DNA of 64,000 nucleotides from Lachnospiraceae bacterium A4. GTDB taxonomy: Bacteria; Bacillota; Clostridia; Lachnospirales; Lachnospiraceae. A program made the position numbers and the translations under genes. Positions 24,225-32,146 of this stretch are shown here, one piece after another. The stretch spans positions 1-64,000 of the forward strand of contig KE159565.1 of the NCBI GenBank assembly GCA_000403215.2, in the 5' to 3' direction. The notes below the pieces were generated by a model, which saw only the letters and a list, made by a program, of their open reading frames with translations, ran no database searches and was not told where the DNA came from. Position 1 is the stretch's first letter. Every line of letters begins with the position of its first letter.

Positions 24225-24941
24225 TTGATCCGTATTGCAATCTGTGATGATGAAAAACATATGTCTGATCATATAAGGTCTTTTGTTTCTGATTTCTTTC
24301 ATAAAAAGAATCGGGAGATCAGCCTCCGTATGTTTTCCAGCGGCGAAGAGCTGTTAAGCTACAATGGGCAGATCGATATTCTGTTTCTGGATATCCAGAT
24401 GAAGGACATGGACGGTATGGAAACGGCAAGGAAACTGAGGGCGAATCAGTTCCGGGGCTTTCTGGTATTCATTACGGTACTCAGAGAGATGGTGTTCCAG
24501 TCTTTTGAGGTACAGGCCTACGACTATCTGGTCAAGCCAGTGGATAAAAACCAGTTTGAAAAGACGATGGAGCGCCTTTATGCTTCCATGCAGAACGCCA
24601 GCGAAGACAGCCTGCTGGTGCAAAAGGGATATGAGGGGCGCATCATTGCAAAGGATCAAATTATCTTCTGTGAGATCATAGACAGAAAAATATATCTGAA
24701 CCTGACTTCCGGCGAGGTTGTTGATTATTATGAACGGATTGAAAATCTGGAAACAAAGCTGGACAACCGTTTTTACCGGTGTCATAGGAGCTATCTTATC
24801 AATCTGAAGCATTTAAAAGGCTATAAGAACGGGACTGCCTATATGGATAATGGCAAAGAGATTCCTGTATCACGGCTGCGGAGCAGGGAGTTCTCCGGCG
24901 TTGTTCTGCAATACATGAAGAACAATTGTGGGAGCTGGTAA
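24225..24941 (+). CDS. LytTR-family response regulator (AgrA-like)
   Basis: This 238-residue regulator starts with TTG after GAGGAGGTAACG. Receiver domain about 1-125 with D56 in FLDIQMKDMDG and K in DYLVKPV. A LytTR DNA-binding domain (about 140-235) has FYRCHRSYLINLKHLKGYKN and ends with PVSRLRSREF. AgrA/ComE-type proteins respond to peptide pheromones. It is followed one base after its stop by its GHKL kinase. No agrB or agrD gene is seen nearby, so the peptide is unknown. Confidence 0.93.
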   Translation: MIRIAICDDEKHMSDHIRSFVSDFFHKKNREISLRMFSSGEELLSYNGQIDILFLDIQMKDMDGMETARKLRANQFRGFLVFITVLREMVFQSFEVQAYDYLVKPVDKNQFEKTMERLYASMQNASEDSLLVQKGYEGRIIAKDQIIFCEIIDRKIYLNLTSGEVVDYYERIENLETKLDNRFYRCHRSYLINLKHLKGYKNGTAYMDNGKEIPVSRLRSREFSGVVLQYMKNNCGSW

Positions 24942-24942
24942 C

Positions 24943-26280
24943 ATGGACGAGTATTTAGATTTTTTTAATAGATACATTATGGGCGTGATTGAGATGTCCT
25001 TCCAGTTTTATTTTCTGGTAAAGATCCTGAGAAAGAAACTATGGCTCCCGTTTTCTTTCCTGTTTGGAGTATGCGCGGTGATTGTCACTAGCTTTCTTTC
25101 AGTTGGCACGGTGACTGGCTTCGTGGCGATTGTATTGTTTCTTACGGTATGTGAGATTTTGGTCTGCCATGCGGATTTTAAGCCTTCCCTTCTGTATGCG
25201 ACCCTGACAACTGAGATCATGCTGCTCTGTTATGGGATTGTGAAATCTCTGATCGGTCTGTTATACGCATGGCTGATATATTTTTTCTATGATACGGCTG
25301 GTATTGCGGTCATGCTGGTCAGCGAGGCCGCGTCCCTTTTGCTGACAGGGGTTTGTTACTATATGGTGTATCGCTATTTTTCCAGGGATGTTTTTTATAC
25401 CGCAGCGGAAATGCAGCAAATGTTTCTGGTTTTCATTCCGATCCTGATGATCTTTATTATGAGTGAGTACATTAATACGTTTTCATTTGATTACCAGTAT
25501 ATGATCTTGGAGGAGGACGGATCTTTTGAGTATTTGATCAGTTACTGGCAGTTGCTTGCTATGCATCTTTTGGGACTTTTAAGCCTGTTCTGTATTCTGT
25601 TCTCTTATAAGAAACTACAGCAAAATTTCCGCCTCAGCACTGAAATTTCACTGTTGGAACAGGAAGAACATTCCCTGAACCGGTATGTGGAGGAAGCGAA
25701 GGCTCGTTACGATGAAACAAAGTCGTTCCGCCATGACATCAGAAACCACATCGCAGTGGTGAAAAATCTTTTGCAGAGCGGGAAACTGGAAGAAGCCGTA
25801 AGCTATATGGAGGCTATGGACGATATAGCGGAAAAAATGTCATTCCCCTGCAGTACCAATAATCCGGTAGTGGATATTTTGGTGGGAAACAAACTGGGAA
25901 TTGCAAAAAGCATGGGGATCGACGCGGACTGTTCCCTCCTTCTGCCATACCCTTGTGACATTAAGGACATTGACATCTGCATTGTCCTGTCAAATGCATT
26001 GGACAATGCGATTCATGCAGTAAAAAGTCTGGATGCCGGCATAGAAAAATATATCCGTGTGTTCGGGCGTATTCAGGGCGATTTCCTTATGATAGAAGTG
26101 GAGAACAGCTTCCATGGAAAAGATACGTTCAAGAAAGGAACAGGCTTGTCGAATGTAAAAAAGGTAGCCGAAAAATATGGCGGCGCCATGAGCATCGAGA
26201 CACAGGAGAATAAATTTGTCCTCCATGTGCTGCTGATCCTTTCACAGCACCCAGAAGGTATTCCACAGCAAATGGATTAA
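24943..26280 (+). CDS. GHKL-domain sensor histidine kinase (AgrC-like)
   Basis: This 445-residue kinase starts at the ATG at 24943 after GGGAGC. Six to seven membrane helices fill the first ~225 residues, then a coiled linker. H264 lies in SFRHDIRNHI, the usual HPK10 motif, and the GHKL ATPase part has LSNALDNAIHAV and GTGLSNVKKVAEKYGG. This architecture senses peptides in AgrC, ComD and similar proteins. It forms a pair with the LytTR regulator. Confidence 0.92.
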   Translation: MDEYLDFFNRYIMGVIEMSFQFYFLVKILRKKLWLPFSFLFGVCAVIVTSFLSVGTVTGFVAIVLFLTVCEILVCHADFKPSLLYATLTTEIMLLCYGIVKSLIGLLYAWLIYFFYDTAGIAVMLVSEAASLLLTGVCYYMVYRYFSRDVFYTAAEMQQMFLVFIPILMIFIMSEYINTFSFDYQYMILEEDGSFEYLISYWQLLAMHLLGLLSLFCILFSYKKLQQNFRLSTEISLLEQEEHSLNRYVEEAKARYDETKSFRHDIRNHIAVVKNLLQSGKLEEAVSYMEAMDDIAEKMSFPCSTNNPVVDILVGNKLGIAKSMGIDADCSLLLPYPCDIKDIDICIVLSNALDNAIHAVKSLDAGIEKYIRVFGRIQGDFLMIEVENSFHGKDTFKKGTGLSNVKKVAEKYGGAMSIETQENKFVLHVLLILSQHPEGIPQQMD

Positions 26281-26390
26281 CGTGTTACGTTCTCCGGTCG
26301 AAAAAGAAAAAGGAAGCCATCTATTGGGGTGGCTCAAAGCGACATCTACGAAGTCGCCTGACAACATTAAATTAAAGGAGGAACATGCTT

Positions 26391-26951
26391 ATGGCAATGC
26401 AGGTGAATGGAAACTATGAACATTCCAGAACTGACTATGCAGAAAGGGTGAAGGAAAAACAGGCCGCTGAGAGGGCGGAAAAAGCAAAGGAAGCAGAGAA
26501 GGCTGCAGAGGAGAAAAAATCCGGCACGCTGTCCGAACCACAGGATGAATACATCAGCAGTGAAAAATCGGGAAAAAAGCCTACAGGACTGTACTGGGTA
26601 GGCAAGGACGAGAACGGCAGCCGGAAAATCTTTTTTGATGACCCGAAAGCTGACCATGCAGATGGAACGGATGACCGTTCTGTGGAAGGCGAAGATGGAA
26701 AAGAGCCGAAGGTAAGTGGGGACAGCCAGGGAAAGCCGGAGGAGAAATGTGTCACAAATACGGATAAAGTTGATAGGGAAATCAAAAAGCTGAAAGAAGA
26801 GAAACAGCAGCTGGAACAGCAGATTCAGTCAGCTTCTGGAGATGAAAAGAAAATTCGGGAACTGGAGAAAAAGCTGGCGCAGGTAGAAAACGAGTTAAGC
26901 CAGAAAGACAATGATACCTACAGGCGACAGAATGCTGCTGTATCAGAATAA
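26391..26951 (+). CDS. Coiled-coil protein of unknown function
   Basis: This 186-residue hydrophilic protein is placed at the ATG at 26391, 9 bases after AGGAGG; ATGs at 26385 and 26397 are possible. Residues ~16-50 are a Lys/Glu/Ala-rich helix, the middle (GLYWVGKDENGSRKIFFDDP) is non-helical, and ~125-175 is a clear heptad coiled coil (REIKKLKEEKQQLEQQIQ). No signal peptide or membrane segment. Similar uncharacterised proteins occur in Lachnospiraceae. It follows the AgrA/AgrC-like pair by 110 bp and may be its target. Confidence 0.75.
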   Translation: MAMQVNGNYEHSRTDYAERVKEKQAAERAEKAKEAEKAAEEKKSGTLSEPQDEYISSEKSGKKPTGLYWVGKDENGSRKIFFDDPKADHADGTDDRSVEGEDGKEPKVSGDSQGKPEEKCVTNTDKVDREIKKLKEEKQQLEQQIQSASGDEKKIRELEKKLAQVENELSQKDNDTYRRQNAAVSE

Positions 26952-27093
26952 AAGAGAGTTGGATTTTTAGTGTAGTATCAATACCGGGAGATGGTGGCAA
27001 ATGCGCACTGTTTTCCGGTATTGTTGAAATCATAGCGGTAATTGGACTTTTCAAAAGGATTATGTACAGAAAGCTTCAGATGGAGGTACAAAA

Positions 27094-27600
27094 TTGATGC
27101 ATGCGAAAACGATGGAAGGCCTTGCAGGGGCAAGTATGAGTATGAAACTGATGAATACACCGATACGTGTCTATAAGGAAGCAGAGCGCAGAGGAGACAC
27201 AGCCGTCATGGAACGGGCAATGGGGTATGCCAGTGACTTTGCAGATAAGGCAGAGGATTACCAGAAGACAACTGAAAAAGGAATGAAGGAGGATGCAAAG
27301 GAGGCAAGAGAAAAAGCGAAAGCAGAGCAGGAAAACGCTATTCAGAAACGCAGGGAACAGCGCGAGGAGTTGAAAAAGAGGATAGAGGAAAACCGTAAGG
27401 GGGATACGGATGCGATCAGCATCAGCGAAAGTGGGAAGGCTACATTGGATGGGAAGACTGATTCTGTTCAGATTGGTGCAGACAACGGAACATCTGCAGA
27501 GGAAACAGCGGATGTTATTAAGATGGAACCTGTAATTTATACGAAAACTGGGGAAGCATCGAAATCGGAATCTGGCATGAACCTTTCTGTTTTGGTATAG
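27094..27600 (+). CDS. Helical coiled-coil protein of unknown function
   Basis: This is a 168-residue protein; TGGAGG precedes either a TTG at 27094 or an ATG at 27097. Residues ~20-55 contain TPIRVYKEAERRGDTAVMER, and ~60-110 is a highly charged helix (EDAKEAREKAKAEQENAIQK). The C-terminal third is polar and probably unstructured. No export signal. It resembles its upstream neighbour only in composition. The function is unknown. Confidence 0.7.
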   Translation: MMHAKTMEGLAGASMSMKLMNTPIRVYKEAERRGDTAVMERAMGYASDFADKAEDYQKTTEKGMKEDAKEAREKAKAEQENAIQKRREQREELKKRIEENRKGDTDAISISESGKATLDGKTDSVQIGADNGTSAEETADVIKMEPVIYTKTGEASKSESGMNLSVLV

Positions 27601-27640
27601 GGATCAATGCGTTAGGCTGCAGCTTTGGAAAGGAAATAAA

Positions 27641-28057
27641 ATGAATCAGAAAAAGTGGCTTCGTATCGTATCGATTTACTCAATTATATATACAGTGATA
27701 ACATTGTTGAACAGTGTTTTGTACCTTTGTAATGGTGTTTATGAAGACCCAAGCGGCAACTGGCATGAATTAGACAGGGCTATGATCCTCCTGATTGGGA
27801 TAGCTGCATTTGAGCTGTGCACAAATCTGCCTGTTAAGCCAATGCTTCTCAGATATTTGACTGCCTATATTCCCTCTTTGCTGCTAGCATTCGCGTATGT
27901 TTGGTTTAGCGGTCTGCGGGAACCTTTGGCGAAAACAGCATACAGGGATATTTGGATTAACTTTACAGGCCTTTTTGTGCTGTTATGTATCATCAATACT
28001 GCCGTTTATGTTTTTCAGAAAAAGAGAGGGCAGGAAGGAAAAGGTAAAAAGGAATGA
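27641..28057 (+). CDS. Four-helix membrane protein (possible DUF6608-like)
   Basis: This 138-residue protein has four hydrophobic segments (about 8-30, 45-63, 70-90 and 105-127) and a strongly basic C-terminus (KKRGQEGKGKKE), predicting cytoplasmic ends. AAGGAAAT precedes the ATG. It overlaps the next small membrane gene by 4 bp. The pattern WLRIVSIYSIIYTVITLLNS reminds me of small DUF6608-type membrane proteins, but I am not sure. No catalytic residues stand out. Confidence 0.65.
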   Translation: MNQKKWLRIVSIYSIIYTVITLLNSVLYLCNGVYEDPSGNWHELDRAMILLIGIAAFELCTNLPVKPMLLRYLTAYIPSLLLAFAYVWFSGLREPLAKTAYRDIWINFTGLFVLLCIINTAVYVFQKKRGQEGKGKKE

Positions 28058-28230
28058 CAGAGGCTGTTAATAAATTTATTCCGATTTTTGTAGGATTACT
28101 TCTTATACTGCGCGGTCTGCTTTGGATTGTCGATGGAAAAAACGGAAACAAGAGAAGCTATTATTTTGGCATAGCAGCCATTGTGGTAGGAATCATCATG
28201 TTCGTGACCGTGTTTCTTCAGGTTCTGTAA
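28054..28230 (+). CDS. 58-residue two-helix membrane protein
   Basis: The ATG at 28054 overlaps the stop of the preceding gene (ATGA), a sign of coupled translation. The frame encodes 58 residues with two hydrophobic helices (about 7-25 and 38-57) joined by a basic turn (DGKNGNKRS). The next gene starts 59 bases after its stop. No family recognised; it could be a partner or immunity-type protein for its neighbour. Confidence 0.6.
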   Translation: MTEAVNKFIPIFVGLLLILRGLLWIVDGKNGNKRSYYFGIAAIVVGIIMFVTVFLQVL

Positions 28231-28289
28231 AGCGGAACATAGATTCAGAAAGTTCTGATTTTTTGTAATCATTCGAGAGGAGAATGGCA

Positions 28290-28496
28290 ATGAGTAAATA
28301 CAACACTTTGTGGGAATATGTGCAGAAAAGCGGAAAAGAATCTTTTCAGTTGACTTTTGAGGAGATTCAGAAGATCGCGGGGGTGCCGATTGACCACTCT
28401 TTCCTGAAATATAAGAAAGAGCTTGCAGAATATGGCTGGCAGGTCGGGAAAATATCCATGAAAGAACAGACAGTATTCTTTCATAAGGTTGGCTGA
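28290..28496 (+). CDS. Small DUF7662-like protein
   Basis: This is a 68-residue protein from the ATG at 28290, 7 bases after GAGGAG. The pattern YNTLWEYVQKSG, SFQLTFEEIQKIAG, DHSFLKY fits the small DUF7662 domain found in bacterial and phage-linked proteins, whose function is unknown and which may bind DNA or protein. Its TGA stop lies inside the left arm of a hairpin that hides the ribosome site of the next gene. Confidence 0.6.
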   Translation: MSKYNTLWEYVQKSGKESFQLTFEEIQKIAGVPIDHSFLKYKKELAEYGWQVGKISMKEQTVFFHKVG

Positions 28497-28551
28497 TTAC
28501 CTCCGTTTTCTGGGAAACACAAATTACAATCGGTATCTTGGGAGGTAATCA
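28494..28551 (+). promoter_or_regulatory. Hairpin sequestering the acetyltransferase ribosome site
   Basis: TGATTACCTCC (28494-28504) is the exact reverse complement of GGAGGTAATCA (28541-28551). The right arm contains the Shine-Dalgarno sequence of the gene starting at 28553, and the left arm begins with the stop codon of the preceding gene. Ribosomes ending the upstream gene would open the stem, coupling translation of both. Confidence 0.65.
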
Positions 28552-28552
28552 T

Positions 28553-29038
28553 ATGGCAGATATGCTGGTTAAACTATATAATATTCCCTGTTCACACGAC
28601 ATAGAAGAAAATTTATCCAAAAGTGGTATCAGAATCAAAAAAGCATTAGCGCCTGACAGGAGTAAAGTCATTGCTTTCTCCAGGATATGTGCAAAAGATG
28701 ATTATTCAGATGAAGTGCGGGTCGCTTTTTCTAATAACCCTGTCACCTGTTATATTGCGACTAGAGAAAAAGAACTTATCGGTTTCGCATGTTATGAGGC
28801 GACATGCAGAAATTTTTTCGGCCCTATGGCTGTGTTGGAAAGTGAAAGAAAAAAGGGTGTAGGGAAAGCCTTGCTGTTAATGGCTCTGGAATCCATGCGG
28901 GAACTTGGCTATGCGTATGCAATTATTGGATGGCCCGCAAACTCTGCCGTTAGCTTTTATAAAAAATGTGTGGATGCGATTATGATTGATGAAAGCTCTT
29001 CGGGTGTATATAAACGAATGATTGAGGTTTATGAATAG
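28553..29038 (+). CDS. GNAT-family N-acetyltransferase
   Basis: This 161-residue enzyme has a central GNAT core: CYIATREKELIGFACYEAT (strands 2-4), then LESERKKGVGKALLLMAL, which is the acetyl-CoA binding motif (R/Q-x2-G-x-G/A). The C-terminal PANSAVSFYKKC is the last helix. The ATG at 28553 follows GGAGGTAATC. It probably acetylates an amine of a small molecule or peptide. The substrate is not evident. Expression is likely coupled to the DUF7662-like gene. Confidence 0.85.
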   Translation: MADMLVKLYNIPCSHDIEENLSKSGIRIKKALAPDRSKVIAFSRICAKDDYSDEVRVAFSNNPVTCYIATREKELIGFACYEATCRNFFGPMAVLESERKKGVGKALLLMALESMRELGYAYAIIGWPANSAVSFYKKCVDAIMIDESSSGVYKRMIEVYE

Positions 29039-29129
29039 AACGAGGAGTGAAGACTTTAAAAGCGGATAAGACAATCAGTGATTTGGAAAAAAGAAGTCAA
29101 CATAGGAAATACTTGTGGAGGTATGAAAA

Positions 29130-29477
29130 GTGTATTATTTACTGGTGCTAAATTTAATTATGCCATTTGTAATGGTTTTAGTGGGATATACCTTTAAAAA
29201 ACATCCTGCATCCGACATGGATCCCAATAATGGATATAACACACCAACTTCACGAAAAACAAGGGAACATTGGGAGTATGCACAAAGTATTGCGCCCGAT
29301 ATTTTTATATCTTTCGGAAAAGCTTTGGGGCTAATCGAGATTGTATTAAGCGTAGCGATGTATTTATTTCATAGTTCAATTCATGAGATTTTATGTGTTG
29401 GAGTTTTTTTAGGAATGGGGTTCTTGTTTTGGGGATTTTATAAAACTGATTTGGAAATAGAAAAGAAATTTATGTAA
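29130..29477 (+). CDS. SdpI-family membrane protein
   Basis: This 115-residue protein starts with GTG after TGGAGG. Three hydrophobic segments are present. GYNTPTSRKTREHWEYAQ is the SdpI/YfhL signature (YGYRTP...S...W..A). Bacillus SdpI gives immunity to the toxic peptide SdpC and also acts as a signal receptor. Its place among CPBP proteases and small membrane proteins makes an immunity role plausible. Confidence 0.8.
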   Translation: MYYLLVLNLIMPFVMVLVGYTFKKHPASDMDPNNGYNTPTSRKTREHWEYAQSIAPDIFISFGKALGLIEIVLSVAMYLFHSSIHEILCVGVFLGMGFLFWGFYKTDLEIEKKFM

Positions 29478-29500
29478 GAGATAAATCAGAGTTATTTGTT

Positions 29501-29884
29501 TTGATAGATGGGTACTTGCAGGTTCCGAAGAAAAAGGAACGCCCTTCTGCGGAAAACCTGCGTGGAACCTATGAGGAAATGTATTCTAACTGGAAAAACA
29601 AGATGGCCGAGGCGGCAGGCAGAGACGATGTGTATTCTTCCTTTATGAATTTATTGTCTTTACAGTGGATGTTCTATGAGATTACAGAATATATCGCAGT
29701 GGATGGCTTTGAAATTAAGGATAAATTTAATCCCAAAAATCTGGAGGAAAATGTGGATATCTTCAATCAGGCTCTGAATAAGTATCTTGCAGAATATGAA
29801 AAAGTGGGAATTCGTCCAAAGTATTTTGAGAGCATGACAGAATTTATTGAGAGTTACAACAAAGAAATTTCTGAAGAAATATAA
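29501..29884 (+). CDS. Hypothetical protein, perhaps the C-terminal part of a nucleotidyltransferase-like protein
   Basis: This 127-residue soluble helical frame begins at a TTG without a good ribosome site. GTYEEMYSNWKNKM and FMNLLSLQWMFYEI recall the helical C-terminal half of some clostridial nucleotidyltransferase-domain proteins, from memory only. If so, the N-terminal catalytic half is missing. It lies 23 bp after the SdpI gene. Confidence 0.4.
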   Translation: MIDGYLQVPKKKERPSAENLRGTYEEMYSNWKNKMAEAAGRDDVYSSFMNLLSLQWMFYEITEYIAVDGFEIKDKFNPKNLEENVDIFNQALNKYLAEYEKVGIRPKYFESMTEFIESYNKEISEEI

Positions 29885-29923
29885 AGAGAAATCGAAATTT
29901 TCGCACTGCAAGGAGAAATTGTG

Positions 29924-30655
29924 ATGGCGGGATACACAAATAAGTTGAAACTCACGTTATGGGTTTCTGTCGTATATGTTTTATCGGTTATATGCTATGT
30001 ACCTACATTGTTAGAACAGAACGGAATTATCATTCCCAATGGATTATTGTACGTAAAATACTTATATGTGTGCATTCCCGCTATAGCTGCTGTTTTTCTG
30101 CTGGTTTGCGAGCAGAACATCAAGGTATACTTTACGCGAATGTTTTCAGGAAAAATAACAATCAAATATATTTTCATAGGGGTTATACTTTTGTTTGCAG
30201 GTTTATTTGATTCTTATTGCTATTCGTTCATAGCGAAAACTGACGTATTTAAAAATATATATTCGACAGTAATATCACTATTAACAAGCTGTATTTACCT
30301 GCTAATAACAGCGTTTGTTGAAGAAATAGCATGGAGAGGATTTCTGCTGGAACGACTTTCTTTTAAGAAAATCAATTGTGTTCTTTTTGTTGGTGCCGTT
30401 TGGGCAGTGTGGCATATACCAATGTGGGTAATCAGAAATTCATTGGGCATGGAACAAATTGTTTGTCTTTGTATATGGACATTACTTGTTTCCGTTGTTT
30501 TGGGAATAACTTATTATCAATGCAGAAATATATTGCTGATTGCCATTATGCACGCAATTTTTAATATCTGTTATTTAGCACCAATACAATATAACATTGT
30601 TGTGTTAGCGATCATAATTTTTGTTGGTACTCTATTCTATAACACCAGTTTATAA
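29924..30655 (+). CDS. CPBP (Abi/CAAX) intramembrane metalloprotease
   Basis: This 243-residue membrane protein starts at the ATG at 29924 (8 bases after AAGGAG). About eight hydrophobic segments are seen. The three family motifs are present: EEIAWRGF (E-E-x3-R), WHIPMW and HAIFN, which place two Glu and two His at an intramembrane metal site. Relatives process prenylated proteins or bacteriocin peptides, or give immunity to bacteriocins. First of three such genes within 3 kb. Confidence 0.88.
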   Translation: MAGYTNKLKLTLWVSVVYVLSVICYVPTLLEQNGIIIPNGLLYVKYLYVCIPAIAAVFLLVCEQNIKVYFTRMFSGKITIKYIFIGVILLFAGLFDSYCYSFIAKTDVFKNIYSTVISLLTSCIYLLITAFVEEIAWRGFLLERLSFKKINCVLFVGAVWAVWHIPMWVIRNSLGMEQIVCLCIWTLLVSVVLGITYYQCRNILLIAIMHAIFNICYLAPIQYNIVVLAIIIFVGTLFYNTSL

Positions 30656-30708
30656 CCTTTTAGAATTTACTCGACTTACTGTTTGAAATGTAACAAATAT
30701 GCACTTAA

Positions 30709-31392
30709 TTGTCTAAAAAGTACAGGAAAATTGAAAATTTATTCAATGCAATAAAATGCAAACCAACTAATTTATGCATGATAATCTTCATGCTTTGCTT
30801 GTCTGTAAGGTTTGTGGAATACTTTCTAATTGAAACAGACAAAACATCTATTGGAGAAAATGTGCTCCATAAAGTCATTGGAATTATCTTATTGGCGCTG
30901 GCATTGAAAAAGATAAATCTTACATGGCGTGATATTGGATTTCAAAGGGACGGATTTGTAAGCGGTATTTTGAAAGGCTTGCTATTGGGAAGCATTTGCT
31001 TTGCCGTTTCTTTTGGACTGGAATTAGGGATTTTAGCGCTGCAAGGCAATTCTGCGCATTTGGAAATCTATATCAGCAGTTTTTCGTTAACCGGCTCTCA
31101 AATAAAAAATACGGATTTTGTTTTCTTTCTGTTATGCGTACTATTCAATATCATCAATGTATGGATGGAGGAGGGCGTTTTTCGCGGTCTGTTCATAAAA
31201 ATACTTTCCGAAACAAAGCCATTTATGCAAGCGAATTATATTGCCGCATTTTTGTTTGGTGTTTGGCACATTGTAATGCCCATCAGAAGCTGCACAAATT
31301 ATTTCCTTTGCAGTTGTGTTTGTAATTCATACGAATCGAACTACGAATGCTCAATAAGGTATTATTGCAGGAACAGAAGCGGAAATAGATAG
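30709..31392 (+). pseudogene. Degraded CPBP metalloprotease gene
   Basis: A frame from TTG at 30709 has the CPBP motifs MEEGVFRGLF and FGVWHIVMP, but shortly after the second it shifts. The neighbouring frame continues hydrophobic (IISFAVVFVIHTN), and the third motif (HxxxN) and last helices are not found. The visible frame ends with a Cys/Asn-rich foreign tail. No convincing ribosome site precedes the start. Probably an inactivated paralogue of its neighbours. Confidence 0.65.
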
Positions 31393-31417
31393 AAGTTTGG
31401 AGGGAATGCGTTAAGCG

Positions 31418-31494
31418 TTGACATAGAGACAAATTGGAATTGTACTAATATCTACCTTTGATAGGTGTTATATAAACAGTTTGGTGTTTATAAT
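31418..31494 (+). promoter_or_regulatory. Promoter region of the XRE-led operon
   Basis: TTGACA at 31418-31423 lacks a good -10 at the right distance. A clear TATAAT lies at 31489-31494 with the dyad TAAACA (31473-31478)/TGTTTA (31485-31490) overlapping it. The dyad may be the operator of the XRE protein that follows. Confidence 0.4.
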
Positions 31495-31517
31495 ACTTTA
31501 TGAAAGGAAGTGACACC

Positions 31518-31982
31518 ATGAACCAAGAGAAAATTGGAAGATTTATTGCTGAAAATCGTAAGGCGAAAAAACTTACACAAGAAGGATTGGCTGAAAAACT
31601 GGGAATTACAAATAAGTCGATTTCAAAATGGGAAAATGGTAATTGTTTGCCGGATTCATCATTATTTAAACCATTATGCAAAATATTGGACATTTCAATA
31701 AATGAATTATTTGCAGGAAAAAAGCTGAATGATGAGGATAAAAAAGAAGCAAATGAATATCTGATAAACCTATTGGCAAGCAGATTATACGATAGTGATG
31801 GCGACATCACTTATAATGAGTTTCTTAATGCTTTAACCAGAATTTCAGAAACAACAGTTCTTTTATCTAAATTCAATACAAAGGAGGAAGGCGTTGCGTA
31901 TTTGATGAATGAAACTAATCTTCCATATGAAGAATGTTCCAGAGCCTACGATTTCTATATCCGTCTAAATCAGAAAAGGTAA
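31518..31982 (+). CDS. XRE-family transcriptional regulator
   Basis: This is a 154-residue protein from the ATG at 31518, 10 bases after AAAGGAAG. The N-terminal Cro/C1 HTH (about 5-60) has KLTQEGLAEKLGITNKSISKWENG. The rest is helical and may sense a ligand or partner. It stands first in a same-strand run reaching 35,900 with gaps of 40, 1, 4, -4, 22 and -20 bp, so it probably controls the small peptide, protease and exporter genes. Confidence 0.88.
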   Translation: MNQEKIGRFIAENRKAKKLTQEGLAEKLGITNKSISKWENGNCLPDSSLFKPLCKILDISINELFAGKKLNDEDKKEANEYLINLLASRLYDSDGDITYNEFLNALTRISETTVLLSKFNTKEEGVAYLMNETNLPYEECSRAYDFYIRLNQKR

Positions 31983-32022
31983 TTGATAAATTCCCGTTGT
32001 GGGACAAAGGAGGAGAAATTTA

Positions 32023-32145
32023 ATGGACGCTTTAAAAGAATTAGGGAAACTGATGAAAGAGCATCCTATCATAATTGTTGTAACATTGGCGGGGATGGCT
32101 GTAGGCGCAATTTTTGGAGCGGTTGCGTTTTATCAGGGTGGTTAG
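32023..32145 (+). CDS. 40-residue glycine-zipper membrane peptide
   Basis: The ATG at 32023 follows AAAGGAGGAG, one of the best ribosome sites in the window. The 40-residue product has an amphipathic, lysine-containing start (KELGKLMKEH), one membrane helix, and a tandem GxxxGxxxG motif (GMAVGAIFG), ending in Gly-Gly. Such zippers drive helix pairing in two-peptide bacteriocins and in toxin or assembly peptides. Its stop is one base from the start of the CPBP gene. I do not recognise a named family. Confidence 0.7.
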   Translation: MDALKELGKLMKEHPIIIVVTLAGMAVGAIFGAVAFYQGG

Positions 32146-32146
32146 G

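Noticed and set aside
26315-26357. Two small hairpins before the coiled-coil gene at 26391 as an attenuator
   Set aside because: Only 5-bp stems without a T run.
26952-27093. Open frame containing a hydrophobic stretch (IVEIIAVIGLFKR) between the two coiled-coil genes
   Set aside because: No start codon in frame after the preceding gene; could be a decayed gene but cannot be supported.
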